From Erythrocercus mccallii (lineage: Eukaryota > Chordata > Aves > Passeriformes > Dicruridae), in assembly GCA_013397435.1 (NCBI GenBank), contig VZRG01001557.1, forward strand, positions 62,001 through 126,000: a stretch of 64,000 nucleotides of DNA. The letters run 5' to 3'. Under the pieces are notes generated by a model, which saw only the letters and a list, made by a program, of their open reading frames with translations, made no database searches and had not been told where the DNA came from. The translations under genes were made by a program, and so were the position numbers. This document shows positions 25,188-39,140 of this stretch, one piece after another. How positions within the stretch are numbered: the stretch's first letter is position 1; each line of letters begins with the position of its first letter.

Positions 25188-27022
25188 GCTAGGCAAAATG
25201 AGGAAAGAATTCAAAGATGTTCTAAGTACAATGTGGAGTTTGCTTACAGTTAGGACAGTCTTTATACCCTCCAAATGACACGATTTGATACGGAAATGAG
25301 AAAACACAGAAAACCCAAACCGTACCATCTTTCCAGAATTAATATGCTTTCTGAATCACTCCCTACATGAAAAAACTGTACACTTAATGAAGCTAAATAT
25401 CAAGGTATTGAGATGAGCACTTGTTTTTGTAGCAGGTTATTTGCTTAGCATTCAGTGCAGCATACCTGTGCTAGACAAAGTCTGCTACCTGAAGCTAGGC
25501 TAGCTGAGGGTAACAGCTTACCCCATTCACATCCACTAGGAGGCTACAAAGGGGATGCCAGAGCAAGGCTTAAAAGGTTAGGAGAGAGTAAGCTGATAGC
25601 AAGCACCAACACACTTATAGTATATTTCAGTTCCACATTAATGTACTTCTCTCCTTCACCAGCTTTCAGTGACTGAGGTGTGAAGATTACAAGAGAGCTG
25701 AATCTGTCAAGGAGGCAGATGCAGAGCAGTAAGAATCAATAACAGTATGAAAGTCAGCAATCAGACAGGGAAGTATATCTCTGAAGACTAAAGGAAAGAC
25801 ACACTGAAAGAGATAACAAAAGGTAAAGAGGAATAATGTAAGTTAAGGGCGGCAATTTTGCAACACATCTAAAAGAAATTGCCCAGAAGGAGCTTTCACA
25901 CAGGAGGAACTGGAAAAAGCACTAAGTGTATCTCACATGAAAACATCATAGAAGTATATGGTTCAATAATATTATATAGTAAATATCATGATAGTTTTGG
26001 GATAATCACACATCAGAATACTTAACCTGCTGTTTCCTAACTTAGAGAAGATGTTTCAAAACTTAAGACTATACAGGGACAAGAAGCTGCACATGTAGCT
26101 CACAGGAGAAAAACACGGAAAAACGGCAGCGGAAAAACTTCAGGTAACAAACTGCCTGAATACTGGCAGTATCATTTAACAGTCTTTTCTAACTCAGAAT
26201 GGAGAAACAGGGATTTATCTTACGTTTTCATGGCCGTAGCAGAAATTAAAACACAGGACACAAGTTTTTTGAGTACTCCTGGATGCTCATCCTTTAAGCA
26301 CATATAGTCCAGTATTGTACATAATTGCTTTTACTGTTCCTTCTTCTTTCTCTTAACCCCAAAGGTGCAACAATTCCTTGCTACTATGACTAGATCTGCT
26401 ATACTATTGTACAGAAATATCAAAACATTCATTTCTCTCACTGCAGCAGTTTTAAAAATTTATTTCACTCATCCTCCTTTGTACCTTAGGCATATTGCCA
26501 AATAATACGACTGACAACATGAAGTTAAACATCTAGCCAATAATCTAGACGAAGTAGCATGCTAATGATAATGTACATTTCAACAAAGACTTCTTTTTAT
26601 TTGAAAGTGTTAATGCTGTCCATAGAGAACACTTCCTCATCCATCAGGACAATCAAATATTCACTCATTTCTTAAGCTGGACAGCAAGCAGATTTTATGT
26701 ATCAGAAAGCTCAGAACTACAGTCAAAGTTTATGTGGAAAACATGAAGGACGTGGCTACCACATTAAGTACAGCAACTCCGCAGGGTGAATCCTTTTGCC
26801 TTTTCTCTTCCCACCAGTTCAACTGCAGATGCAACATATGAATACTGCCACCAGCACTTCCACTACTGCAAAAGCCCATACGAGAGCTTAATCCATCCTT
26901 TTGTGACACTACCTCAATGAGAAGTCAATATATTTATAAGCACATTGTCGGAACATAGTTCACTTTGCCTCTGAAAAACAAAGTTCTAAGAACAGGGAGC
27001 CTGTCCTAGGTATACTACTACC

Positions 27023-27085
27023 AGTTAGTAGTATTACTAACTACTTATTACTAGCAACTAATAGTACTAGTAATACTATTACTAG
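27023..27085. repeat. Palindrome cluster
   Basis: AGTTAGTA (27023-27030) pairs with TACTAACT (27035-27042) over a 4-base loop. TATTACTAG (27046-27054) pairs with CTAGTAATA (27067-27075). CTAGTAATA is again paired with TATTACTAG (27077-27085) around a single C, giving a 19-base near-perfect palindrome. Confidence 0.85.
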
Positions 27086-30000
27086 TCAATTACATTCAGG
27101 AAAATTTTCCTCAATTACATTGCTCAAATCTTACTTAAGAAATTTGAAGTTATTTACAGTTATTTACCCTGCAGTATAATTACCACCAGCTTTTTGTTCT
27201 CTAATTAGAACACAAACAAAGCAGACATGAGACATGCTTTTTAGTGTTGCTAATTTCAAGGAAGCAACAAGTTGATTTAGCTAGTGAACAGAACCCAGAC
27301 TTCTCAAGCAGGTGAAAAACATAATCTCAAACTGGAATACAGCAAACAGCTGGAAACACTCCTCAAAGAAAATCACTAGATTTGTGGGGGTTTGTAAGAT
27401 CTTCCAAACTCCATCCCACTCTAGTGCAATTACAGCTTTGCACACTCTGGCCTAACAGCAAGATTTTCTATTAAGATATCTCTTAGGAATGATATGGAAA
27501 AAAGGCAATCCCAGCAGTGGAATGTGGAGTGAACACATTCCCAGAAAGCAGGGGAAGGAGATCTGGAGATTTGCTCAGTCATCTTGCAGAAGGAGTGATG
27601 GGTTACTATAAAAACTTCGTAATTATCAATAGCAATTAAAAATCAAGGCTGTTGACCCAGTTACTTATCATTTTAAAGAGGAAAAATCATTAAAGCAACT
27701 TCATAAGTAAAAGCAGGGTGAGGGCCAAAAAATACCTTCCAGGAGATGAAAGGAGGACCAAGAAGACAAAATCATGATTGAAATCAGAGGGAGTTACTCT
27801 GTGCAACCTTTGTTCCCATTGCCAGGGCATAGCCTCCACATTTCCAGAATATCCTCAGGACACGCTCGATTCAGGAGCAAGCAGAGCAGCACACTGACAG
27901 TAAAGTAAATGTGGAAGATATGACACAGCCAGTTCCACAGACAGGCAAATAAGCTTTATTAAGTGTGGGCAGAATTGTTCAGCTAAGGAGGGTTTATCCT
28001 CATCTGTCTAACATGGTTCTGCAATAAATGGACAAGGCCTTCAAAGTTTCAAAGCAATCAGTTTCAAAGCAACCTCATTTTCTAGTTTATTAAATCAGCA
28101 ACAGGCATGACCCAGGGTCAAATGGAAGAAGAATATACAACAGAATTATGACAGTATTTAACAATAGCAAGTGCAAAGCAAACAAAGTGACTGATGAAAT
28201 TCAGTGCCAGTAACTACAAAAGAGTCCACACAAGGAGAAAGATCATCCCAGCTACACTTGTGGACGAAAAATTTCCTTTTGCCTTCTCCCCTTAAATAGA
28301 AACAGTCTATTTGTTTATATGTTAATTTTATCAGAAGTTCTGCATTGAGAATAATCAGAAAAAGACTACAGAACAAGACTGAAAAATACCTCAGGGTTTT
28401 CTAGCACCTCGGTAACTGCATACTTAACCTGTAATTAGTCAGAGAACACTGATTAAATAGATGGGTGTGAGGAAAAGCAGGAAGACAGCATACAGACCCA
28501 GACTCTTCAGCTTTTAAATTGCTTGAGTGAGTATAACATTGCCAAAAAGAATGTTGATGAAGAACACTCACTGTGCCTCAAAAAGAGTCCAGCCCACTGA
28601 ACACAATATGCCCGGTAGAACGTCCCCCTCTGGAAGTCCCTGACTGGGACTTCTTGAAGCTTGGTAATGTGACAGGACAGGTACAATCGGCTTTTATTTG
28701 TCAGATACCAGCTTAGGACCAGCCAGTATTTGACAAAACAAGAACAATTTGCCCCAAAAGCCATTGTTCACCTTCTACAAACATTCCTTCATACTGCTAA
28801 GTCCAGCTGTAGACAAGTTCCAGGTTTTGGAAAACGCTTCAGTACTTTTGTGTCGTATCAGTAAAGCTGCAAGACAGAACAGGGCACCATCGACAGGACT
28901 GACAGAAGGTCTCTTCAGGAGAAGAAGCCCATTAGACCTTGTGTGGTTACTGGGGACAGTAACCTGGGCAGTTTTTCACAGCCTTAGTAGTTCCTGCCAG
29001 ACTGGTAAGTGCCTGAACAGGCCAAAAGAGCATTCTTGACCCCAGGTCAGATAAATGCTGCATGACACTTTTCTCTTCACTCTGGACCTAGTCTGCTTGA
29101 TTACAGTTTTTCTTTCTTGCACCATCTATTTGCAGCATTTTGCAAAATACAGCCTCTCCAAGCACAACAGAATGTAAGTAAAAGGATTCTGCACCATGAA
29201 GAAAAAAGCATGGCATGTTGTTTTCTGGTTCAGAAGCCCAATACACAGCCTCTGTTCCTGGAACGTGACCAAGCATCAGCTGTCAATTTCTAGCAGTATG
29301 CTAGCACTGAGGGAAGGCTGAATTTCTTTAGATTGCTCAACACTCAGCACATAACAGAGACCCTTCTGGGCTCAGGTGCCTGGAAACCGAAATCAGAGGG
29401 AAAATGGCAGATAATGTTAGGGCTACAGAAGTCAAAAGAGAATAAAGAATTCCGGAGGAAATTATGGTTTTGTTTCTCTTCTTCCTCAAGACATCCAGAG
29501 ACGATGGATGGTAAGACAAGTTGGAACACAGGGAAATATTATTAGGAATGATGATCTGAATATCAAGGAAATTTTTAAGAGTATGTGTGGCCAAGACTAA
29601 ACAGTGGAAAAAATGGAACTGGAGACAACTCCTGCCAGACACAAGCTCAACCTGTCTAATACTAGAAGATTTCCACTTCCTCTGATTGTGGGATATCATT
29701 ACATCTTCAAAATATCCTTTCAAGAGAGCCCAAAACAGAGCAGCAACTAAAGTAAGTGCTCTTAATACAATCTCTCAGAAACACTGCCAGCCTTGCTTAA
29801 TGCTCCTAATAGACCTAGATGCAGATCTTCTTTCAAGAGCCACTTTGAGAGAGAAGAGCACAATTCAGATTATATAATTCAAGTATCAGTAGTCTGCGTT
29901 AATAAACCTTTTAATTTAATGTTATTTCTCCTAGAAACAAATGACTAAGACATGCTCTGGATTTCTAGACACTGATTCTCACTTGTCTAAATGCCAATGT

Positions 30001-33000
30001 TTCTACATTATTTTCATATCAGAAGCAACATCTTACGATGGGAAACTTGCTAAGTTTTTACAGGAGATTGTTTCTCTCCAAAAATGTCAACCACACAAAA
30101 AAGCTTATGAGAATGAGTAAGTTGAAAATAACTGTGATGCTAAAATGTTTTTAATGAACAGTTCTTCTAGGGGAGGAAGTGCAGTCAAATGCTTAGGTCC
30201 ATATTGACAAGGTTAATACATTTATGAAATGATAACATGCTTCTGGGTGATAAGGGCAATTCAGGTTTTCTGCTTTTCACTTGATATGAAAGAAAAGCTG
30301 TCTAATATTCATTATGTGCCTTGTACATGGTTTACATCATATTTGCTTGTGCATATCAAGTACCAGACAAAAAGCACCAACCCTGTACTAGTACTGTACA
30401 GGAGGAAAGCACTGGGGCTACATGAGAAGACCATACAGCAGTCAGGTAAAAATTACATTCAGCAGCTGAGGTTTGCATTTACCACCCTGCAAGCTTATGC
30501 TTTGCAATATTATTTGGGATCAGACAGGAAGGATCGGTACCTTAAAGTGAGAAGTCTCTAACTTCAGTCCCCTGATTTGTTAGGATTACTCAAAATTGCA
30601 GTTACAGAGTGCATAAGCTGTTCTCTTTGATTCACGAACAATCTGAATCATGTAAGTGAAGTTCAAGTTCAAAGAAATACCTGCACATTGAGGCCATTGC
30701 GGGTGTGAATTTTTTCATTCACTTAACACTACTGTAGAACTGTATTAAATGGAAAAAATACTTTTCTTCTTGAAAAAACAAGTTTACTCTCTTTTTCTCT
30801 TCCTCCCAAGTTCCCAAGTATATGTACCTTCATCACTGATGCTATCTCTATCCTTATTTCCACATGGAAATTTTTTTAGAGGCAAAAATATTAAAAAATA
30901 ATGCCATCACTATTTACTTATTTTACAAAGCACTTATTTGTGTTTACTGTGTATATCCTAGTAGCCCTCTAAAGACTATCAAAATGGATTGTAATAGGTA
31001 CAAAGGAGGAAACAAATACCACTTGGAAGTTACTACACATGCAGGAAAAAAAGTGGTTGCAATCTCTTAGCTTTTTTTCTTGATCCCACGTTAAAGCAGC
31101 AATACCAATGAGGGAAACATTTCCAGATTTCCTACATACTGTAGGTATATATCTGTAAGAACACCCAGTGAACCTGGACAAGTGGTTTACCTCAGTTAAT
31201 GCCTACTGCTAGTGTTAAATTGCAACAGTACATTCATCCATTTTAGGAGTACATGGTCACAAGCCAAGTGATAATGTGCAACTACTTCTGCTATTCCCAG
31301 CTGCAGCTTAAGAATACATGAAGTTATTATGCTAGAAACAGTTTTGGGGTTATTTCTTATTACTAGAAGGGCAGACACCTAATTCAGAGCTTCGTGACAT
31401 GAATAAAAGAAAACACACATGTACAAGCCAAGTGTTTTATGAGCTCTGGAAAGACCAAAGCTGTCCTTATCTCCCTTATGCAACCAATGCCAGCCTAACA
31501 CTCAAGAAACTACCACAAACCAAACCGGCTCTTGCAGCATGTCTTGATTTCACCTTATTCCTCTGTTTTGTCCCAAAGGTCCACAGTATCACTCTCAATA
31601 AAAAGAAACACTGAAATACTTTTAGCAATGGATCCAGATGGTGTTCTTTAAAGAGACTGTGCATCATCAGCGCATCATCAGTGCAAGCTTCACAGAAGAA
31701 CAATCTACCTAGGAGTTCATGAAAAGGCTTCATGAATTTCAGTGAAAAACTGATCCCTTAAAACACAAATCAGAACATTTTCTTCAAACAATATAGATGT
31801 CTTTGATCACTCTGGAAAGGCTAAAAATGGGCACATTTTCACCACAGTACAAAATACAAGATGAGTCACCTACAGCAAAACCAACTAATGCTTACAACTA
31901 CCAGTTTTTCCTTGGTACGCAAACCAAGTGCTACTCAGAAAGGAGCACTTCTTTACAAGCATGAGGACAGAAGTAATTTCCCTTTTCTCATTACTCATAA
32001 ACCCATGCACTCTTCCAGAAAGCTGGTTTCACTGCTGAGTAAAGTTTATTACTCTCTATTCCTGTCAATAACCTTCCTGACCTCTGTCCTTACAGGAAAA
32101 TATGTTATCAAAGCTCCCTCTGTCCTTGTGATGGATGGACTGCCTTCTGAAGTTTACGCTGAGTATCACAGCCACTGACATTTCACCAGAAGATGGGTAT
32201 TAGACATTATCCCCATAAAAGACTGTTGCAAAAACACACTCAGAAATCTAGGTACCAGATTACAAAGGCAACAGAAAAAGTGCAGAAATTTCAGTCAAAT
32301 GGCAAAGCAGCAGGTCAGTCATAAGTAGATTTTACTGAAAATCACAGATTAGTCTGAACACTACTGTTTCCATTCCATTTATATAGCTGGATTATTTCTG
32401 CATCTTAGTTCTGCAGTTGCTTTCTCTCTGATGTGGGGTGTGTATGGGGGAAGCCAACACAAAAACAAACAAAAAAACCTCCATGACCACAAAACCCCCC
32501 CAATCTCACAATTTTCTGAAAGGCTCCAAGATAAAGTTGAAAATCTGAAATCTCTGAAAAGTTAAGCAAAAGACATGATACACAAATCTCTATCTGCATC
32601 AAAAAGTTGTGGTTTAGCATTTCAATTGGAATTTCATTATTTAATTTTTTTAATAATTCCAGACCTTTCCTCGATGGTAAACTTAAAAGGACAAACAGCA
32701 TCTTTATTTCTGACAAGGGAGTAATCTAGTAGGATTCACAGCCTTTATCTAGATCCTTCTGTACATTTATACTTCTTTTTTTCAATATAATTGCTGCAAT
32801 GTAGTCCATTTTCAATTTTAAATGCAAGCTATAGGATGTGAAACCCAGAAAAACCTGCCTTTAGGGTCAACTACATTATCCCTTTCAGCTGTAGAACTTT
32901 TCTAGGCAGCAAACTGTTTAAGACGTAAGCAATTACAAACCAAAAAATACAACATGCTGAATTCACTCTACTTCCCTGCATTAGCTTTTTCACCTAGTTT

Positions 33001-33187
33001 GTCACACAACTCATCTTGCTCCAGGACACTCTATGGAAAGAAGTTGTGTTTCCTTCTTCAAGCAACTGTCTTGGAGCTGTGACAAAATCATGACATCAAA
33101 ATCTTTGTGTAGCCAAAGGTCAGATAATACATACATACAAGCAATGTTTGTCTGCGCTGGTTACTTACGTGGATAATTAGAGATATT

Positions 33188-34092
33188 TTTCAGACCATCT
33201 TGTGTGGCAAGGTTTTGGTGGCTGGCTACCACCAGGGATAACCTCTATCAGATGATGTCAGAAGCTTCCTCTCTACAAGAGCCAGTGCAGCCAGCTCCAA
33301 AATAGAACCACCACTGGCAAAGGCCAAGCCCTTTGGTGACAGTGGATCTGTCACAGCTTGTGACACATCATGTCACAGCACAGTGGACAGCACCTCTAAG
33401 AGAACATATTTAAGAAGGGGAAAAACTGCTGCACAACAGCAGCAAAGCAGACTTTAAGGTCAGCGAAAAAGGTGAGAAATGAGATGCTCCAGGCACTGGA
33501 GAAGAAATTCTTCTGCAGCCTGTGCTGAAGACTATGATGAGGCAGGCTACCCCCACTGAGGTCCATGGTGCAGCAGAGATCACCTGCAGCCCACGGAGGA
33601 CTCCACATCTGTGCCTCCTGAAGGAGGCTGTAGCCATGCTGGAAGACATACTAGGGCAGTTCATGAAGAACTGCAGCCCATGGGAAGGACTCATGCTGGA
33701 AAAGTTGGGAGGGACCTCATGCCTGCTGCAGAGAAAGAACATGAGGAGGGAGGAGCAACAGAGAAAAGTGTAATAAACTGACCAATGCCCCCATCTCCTG
33801 TTTTCCTGAGCCACTCAGGCAGAAGAGGAAGAGAAGTCTAGAGCTGAAGTTAAACATGGGAAGAAGGAAGGGGTGGGGGAAAGATGTTTTAAGGTTTGTT
33901 TTTGTTTCTCATTATCCTTCTCTGACTTTTCACTGGCAATTAATTAATTTCTCCAAACCAAGTCTGGTTTGCCTGTGACCGTGCTTGCTGAACCTTCTAT
34001 CATACATTTTCTTCACTGTCCAGATGAGGAAGGTGAGTGATTAGAGTGGCTTTGGTGGGCACCTTGTATTCAGCCAAAGTTATCTCATCACA
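33188..34092 (+). mobile_element. Solo LTR of an avian endogenous retrovirus, diverged
   Basis: The sequence follows a common avian LTR that I recall. It begins at about 33188 (tgtgtggcaaggttttggtg block) and ends near 34092 in ggctttggtgggcacc followed by a decayed caacc-cacca end. A TATA-like catatttaag lies at 33405-33414 and AATAAA at 33772-33777, which together support plus orientation. Repeated 'ctgcagccca' and 'catgctgga' motifs give the inner part a tandem feel, as in the family. Clear target duplications were not found, so the ends are approximate. No retroviral coding region flanks it. Confidence 0.65.
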
Positions 34093-37000
34093 ACATAACC
34101 TCCTTTCTCCATTGAATTTTACTTTAGTTTCCATATTGTCTCATTTTATATGTTCTGCACAAATGAACCATACTCTGGAACTTGTTTCACGTCTCCTAAT
34201 TCAGTAACATGCTACAGAGGCAATAGTGGATTTAGTATTTCCTTCACTGCAGTTGCCAATTCTCAGCTTGTGATATCCTCTTTGACTCAGTAAGGTTAAG
34301 TCTCATTGCTGGGTGATCTTGCCTGCCAAGTTATCACCCTTTCTCACTCTGTTCCATCAGGAATTCCCACAACCCCATCACACTCTTACCTTTCTCAAGT
34401 AAACAAGACCCAGCTCTCCCAAACACTCCTACTACCATAGCTCCTTGTGCTCCAACTGATACTCATGGTAATATCTGAAAGCAAAAGCAGCAACACAGAT
34501 GCATGTCAGCCAATACCTGTGACATATCCACATAGCTCAGCAGTTTTCAGTTGTTTGTCTAGCAGCTTAGCGGCCAAAATACCCCTTTGACACGAAAACT
34601 TTGAGAAAGAGGACAAGTTACTGCAGTTATATCCAGGCTGTATGGTCATTTGAAGAGACTAACTTATTCTGATGGGGATTGTTATCACCAGTATTTTATA
34701 CAACTGAACAAACTACCACTGTTGCTCTTAATGAAGGCATACCTCTCTCCAGTCCAGAACACAGGGCTCTCACATTTACACAGAAAGTATACACACAGAT
34801 TTAAAGACACATACAGTCCAGCTTTCTTTTAAGCATATTTCAGCTGAAGATGAGATCTCAGTAAGTAGCATTTAGAACTGGAAGAGAAGTTTCAAAGTAG
34901 CTGGGTCATCCAGTCTCAACAGGAAATAACTAGCTATACCACTGCATACTGTAGACAAGTTTCACAAAAAAACCCCTCTAAGTTTACAATGCATTCAACA
35001 CACATAATTCTAGGAAACCATAGAACCAATTTCAGTAAGTCTTTTTTATATACCTTACATAATGCACTGAGACAATTACAAGTAGAGGACTGGCCACTGC
35101 CAAATGGCAGATCTTTTTAAGAGATACAGAGATGACTTTATATATACGAGATATCGAAATTTGTGTGTCTGTTTGTAAGCATTTCCACATGCATGTGCTG
35201 GTTGTCTCTAGAAGCAAACAAACGCAAAGTATGCATGTCAAAAGAAAAAAGGTTAGGACTTAAGACACAGGATTTAACATCAGTTATATCATCACCAGTT
35301 TTAAATTCTCAAGCCTTCTTTAAGATCACCAGGATGTTAATAAGAGTAATAGCCAGTGGAAAAATAGAGAATAGTCAATAGAAACATATATGTAAAGGAG
35401 ACTTCGAATGATTAACAAACTTGTGACTTGAGATATAAAAATTTTTTGTTTCAGCACATTACCCTTTTCAATTTCAACAGCTTCTGTGTTATCTTTAAAG
35501 CAAAACAAAGATTTCTAATTGCTTCTCTATAGTAATGAAGATGAGCCACTGGACTTCTGGAAAAATCTCTCTTGCCCTTCTCTTTACAAATACAGATTTC
35601 AGAGTACAATAGCATGACTTGTTAAACATAGGCTTAAAGAGTGAAATCAACAGACCAGTAGATCAGACATGAATTCTGTTTTCATGATACTTGATTTGCG
35701 AAGTTGAAGCATGACTGTTTGTAGTCGATGGTGAGAATTATGTCTACACTTCTGAAGACAATAGAGTAAATCTGCTCCTCAAAACCTGCCTCCATCTGCT
35801 CTGTTTCACAATGCTTCCTTGGAAAGTAACATCTGCAGTGCTTAGGTAAGTAAATTTAGAACTTAAGCTCTCACTGCCCAAGTTTTTCCAAAACAAAATA
35901 TGCTATAGCCAGAGCAAAACTCTGCAAGTTCAGACTTAACCAGAGATCAAACTGCCATATTTCTTCTTAATATATGAAACAACCAAAGTTCACTTCCCCT
36001 TCTTTCATAAGTAATACATTTGTAATAATAGCAGCTTGCTTCATGTGCAAAAGTCTTCCTGGCTAACACCTTAAAAGAAAGTTCTGAGCCTAGTTTTGCA
36101 GTTCATACAAAACCCTCACAAGGAATCCAAGCAACTGAATGAAGACAGCATTTTGTTTACCAATGCTGGGAATCATTTTCATGTCCCAGAAATGTGCCTC
36201 CCAGGACATGACTTTTCACCTTCAGCCTGCTAGTTGTATTTTCCATTGAGGACTCTCGGCAGCCCTGGAGAACAGGTAACCACATGTCCTGGTTTCTCCT
36301 CTCTTAAGACTTTGTGATAGCTCTCCCCTTTTGATGTCACTGCTCCAATGATAACATAAAAAAGAATGCTGAACATAATAATCTGCAAGAGGTGCAATTC
36401 AGCCCACCAAATTTTTTATGGCACTTTGAAGTTTGTTCCTCCAGCAACTACCTTGAAAAGGACAAGCTTAATTGGCCTGGGAGGTTGCGAAAGCAAGGAA
36501 AATGCCTGCACAGCTGTAAGAAAATCCAAGAGGTTCCAGCATGACTCCTCAAATGAGCTGAAAGGAGCACAAAATTTTTAAACACAAGAAGCAGCAAACC
36601 CAAGAGAGCAGAAGTTAGGCAAAGCAAGGTGAAGGCTTAAAACACAAATGTTTTACAGGAAATCACATCTTAAGTTCATCACATGGACTGACTGCAAAGA
36701 AGAAGCAGCTGACACCCACACACCGAAAAGACATCACATAGGCCCCAACATGGCTGAAAATTTCTTTTCAGTATCACATATAGCAGTTAGGAACTTGCAA
36801 TTTCAAGTATCTATAAGCTGGTGGTATACATAAGAGAACACATGAGTGTATTGGTAAGCCACGATTCTCCACACACAGTGTCTACAATCCAAGAACAGTG
36901 GGGTTATCAGACCAAAATGGTCATATTGATATTTCTCAAAATAGGACTAACTCTCCCAGAATGGGCATTTCAATGTCATCTTTATGTCTGAGAAGACTAT

Positions 37001-38569
37001 CCTTGCCTCTTTGGATATACTGATTGAGTTAGCATAGCATAACTTGCTAGCACAGGCAGTAAGTCCTAAGCAGTAACTCCAAAGATACCAAAAAAATAAT
37101 AACATGCATAATAAATATCAAAGCATGTCAGCATACAGATATTCAACAACAGTCATACGAACTGTATTAAGCAGTATTAAAGTATTCTCACCTACTGCCC
37201 TCTACAGAGATCATAAGACCTTACATGGTTATGCTAGACCTTCCTCTTAAAGAGATGCAATAAATCTTAGAGAACATTTCTTCTTCAAATTGTGTAAATT
37301 TAAGATCTTTAGAAGATCAAAATTAAAACCACTCCAGGTAGAAACCATTCAAGTATCTCTTTTCTCGACAATGAACCCTATTTTGAAAATCCATAGAGAC
37401 ATAAAAGGCCATAACTGGATATGGTGCCTTGAAAACAAAGCTCTTTTACTGTATTGTACAGTGGTAGAACATATGTCTTGTTTTCTAATCCAAAATATTA
37501 GACTACTTCTTTACCTCTCTTGCTACTTGAGACCAAAAAAACCCAAGGGGCTAAACCAGCAGAAAATGGAGTTAGTTCACAAAGGTGCAGAAGAACTAGG
37601 TTACTAGAAACAGTTACCTCTCTATGACATCAGTCTAAAACAGAAAATGCAGCGTCCAAAAAATACCTGATAAGAAACAAAATCTTAAGACGTATTGGAG
37701 CAATATTACAAAAATGCTACAGAATAATAAATGAAACAAATGGCACTACTCTTAGTTTCAAAATGCTTTAAAACCACTTTTCCCCCAACCTAGCTGAAGA
37801 CTCAGTAACTTCAGAACACTCTGGCATCACCAACCTGCCACACAGCCTCCACACTGCTCACAAACAAGAGATACAGATGATACTTTAGTTAATTCACAGT
37901 AAACATGTCTGTAACAATATGGGCAATTCACTTGCTTTGAAAATTCTCTTTTATGGCACAGATATTTTAAGAGTGATTCTCAAAAGAAATCAGTTGTTAC
38001 ATGAACATCAGAAATAACAATAATCTGTATCCATGGAATTTTGTTACGTATTTTTATGTTTTCTCCCACAATAACAATGCCTCCAAATCCTTACAATTCC
38101 CATTCCCTGCAGTTCCTTTGGTTTCCCTAGCCCTCAAGATTCTCCTTATTTCCTGTGTCCTTGTCAGAGAGACCTTACACTGCAGCTGTTTGGAAGCAAA
38201 ATACTGTCCAACTGCCCAACAACTACCTGTTCCCATGGATCAGTAATTCAGACAAAACAGCATCAGATCCTTTCAAGCTGTTTGCTTGAGAGAGCAAACT
38301 AATTTATCTGATACTTATCAGTAATCTACTAGAAGTCCTTTTAAAACAGTACAAAGCCTCCCTCAAGTTTGAAGCAATTTACAGAGAAACAGGACTAAGT
38401 GAACAAGTATGATAGCTTTATCTAAGAATGACAATTTCACTTTTACATGGGAAAGCAGCCCGAGGAGGTCATATACTGCAGTTTTTCACTCTTTTCCAGC
38501 ATCCCCAGGCTAAACATAACATGCTCACTACACAGTAATAGAAAGTTTTTCAGGCTGCAAGAGACTGCT
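34093..38569. other. AT-rich non-coding DNA
   Basis: No transposon or gene is recognised in about 4.5 kb. Short open frames are scattered at the density expected by chance. Confidence 0.5.
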
Positions 38570-39140
38570 GGATAACTGATAATTCAATCACTCGGCTCAG
38601 ACCAGGCCAATTCAGAGCAGTGCCTTGTCTAGCAAAGTTCTGAATCCTTCCAAAGTTGCAAGGTCCATAACGTCTGCAGTTCTCTGCTTCAGAGTGAAGA
38701 AAGATTCTTCCTAAAAATATCTGCCACGTATTTAGGTGTTTCAGCCTGAGACCTACTACCAGTGATGAGCCTTACCAGCATGCAAAAGTCTGGCACTATC
38801 TCTTCCCCATCTCCCATAAGAGGAGGATCTCTCAGTTGGTATCTCCCCTGGGCCTTCTCTTCAACCATGCTGTGCAATTCTGGTGTCTTCTACCTCTCCT
38901 CACAGGTCCCATGCTCCAGCCCCTACCTAAGCTTGCTGCCCTTGAGCGAGCAAGCTCCACTAGGTCAGGAGCTGCTACCCAGCCATTCAATCCCCACATG
39001 GCACGCAACTCTTCTGCCCCAGTGCAAGCCTCAGCTTTTGCTGAATGCCATAAGGTTCCCAATTCTCCAGGCTGTCAAGGTCCCTCAGAATAGCACATAC
39101 ATGTTGCACCCGAACATCCTGACTGGTCCTCACCATATAA
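38570..39140 (-). mobile_element. Old CR1 LINE fragment
   Basis: Weak but ordered antisense CR1 blocks: 'ttcagagtgaagaaagattcttcct' near 38690, 'gtgcaagcctcagcttttgctgaatgccataaggtt' near 39020-39057 and 'ctccaggctgtcaaggtccctcagaatagcac' near 39065-39097. The order matches the family, but intervening sequence is diverged or deleted. The GC content is higher than its surroundings, and the 127-residue open frame here is a repeat shadow. Confidence 0.55.

Larger units (their letters stand above)
21786..33187. other. Large repeat-poor non-coding block
   Basis: About 11 kb without a recognisable transposon. Local structures are a polypurine tract (22845-22912), a G/T-rich stretch with a G-quadruplex candidate (25087-25187), a palindrome cluster (27023-27085), a small GCATCATCAG duplication (about 31665-31685) and an A/C-rich tract (32455-32505). 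Minus-strand open segments at 23203-23402 and 25466-25543 have donor or acceptor signals but no recognisable protein. The block is probably intron of the gene started at the CpG island or intergenic DNA. Confidence 0.45.

Noticed and set aside
25466..25543. Minus-strand 26-codon segment between a strong acceptor and CAG|GTATGC
   Set aside because: Isolated, not recognised, and not in phase with the minus first exon.
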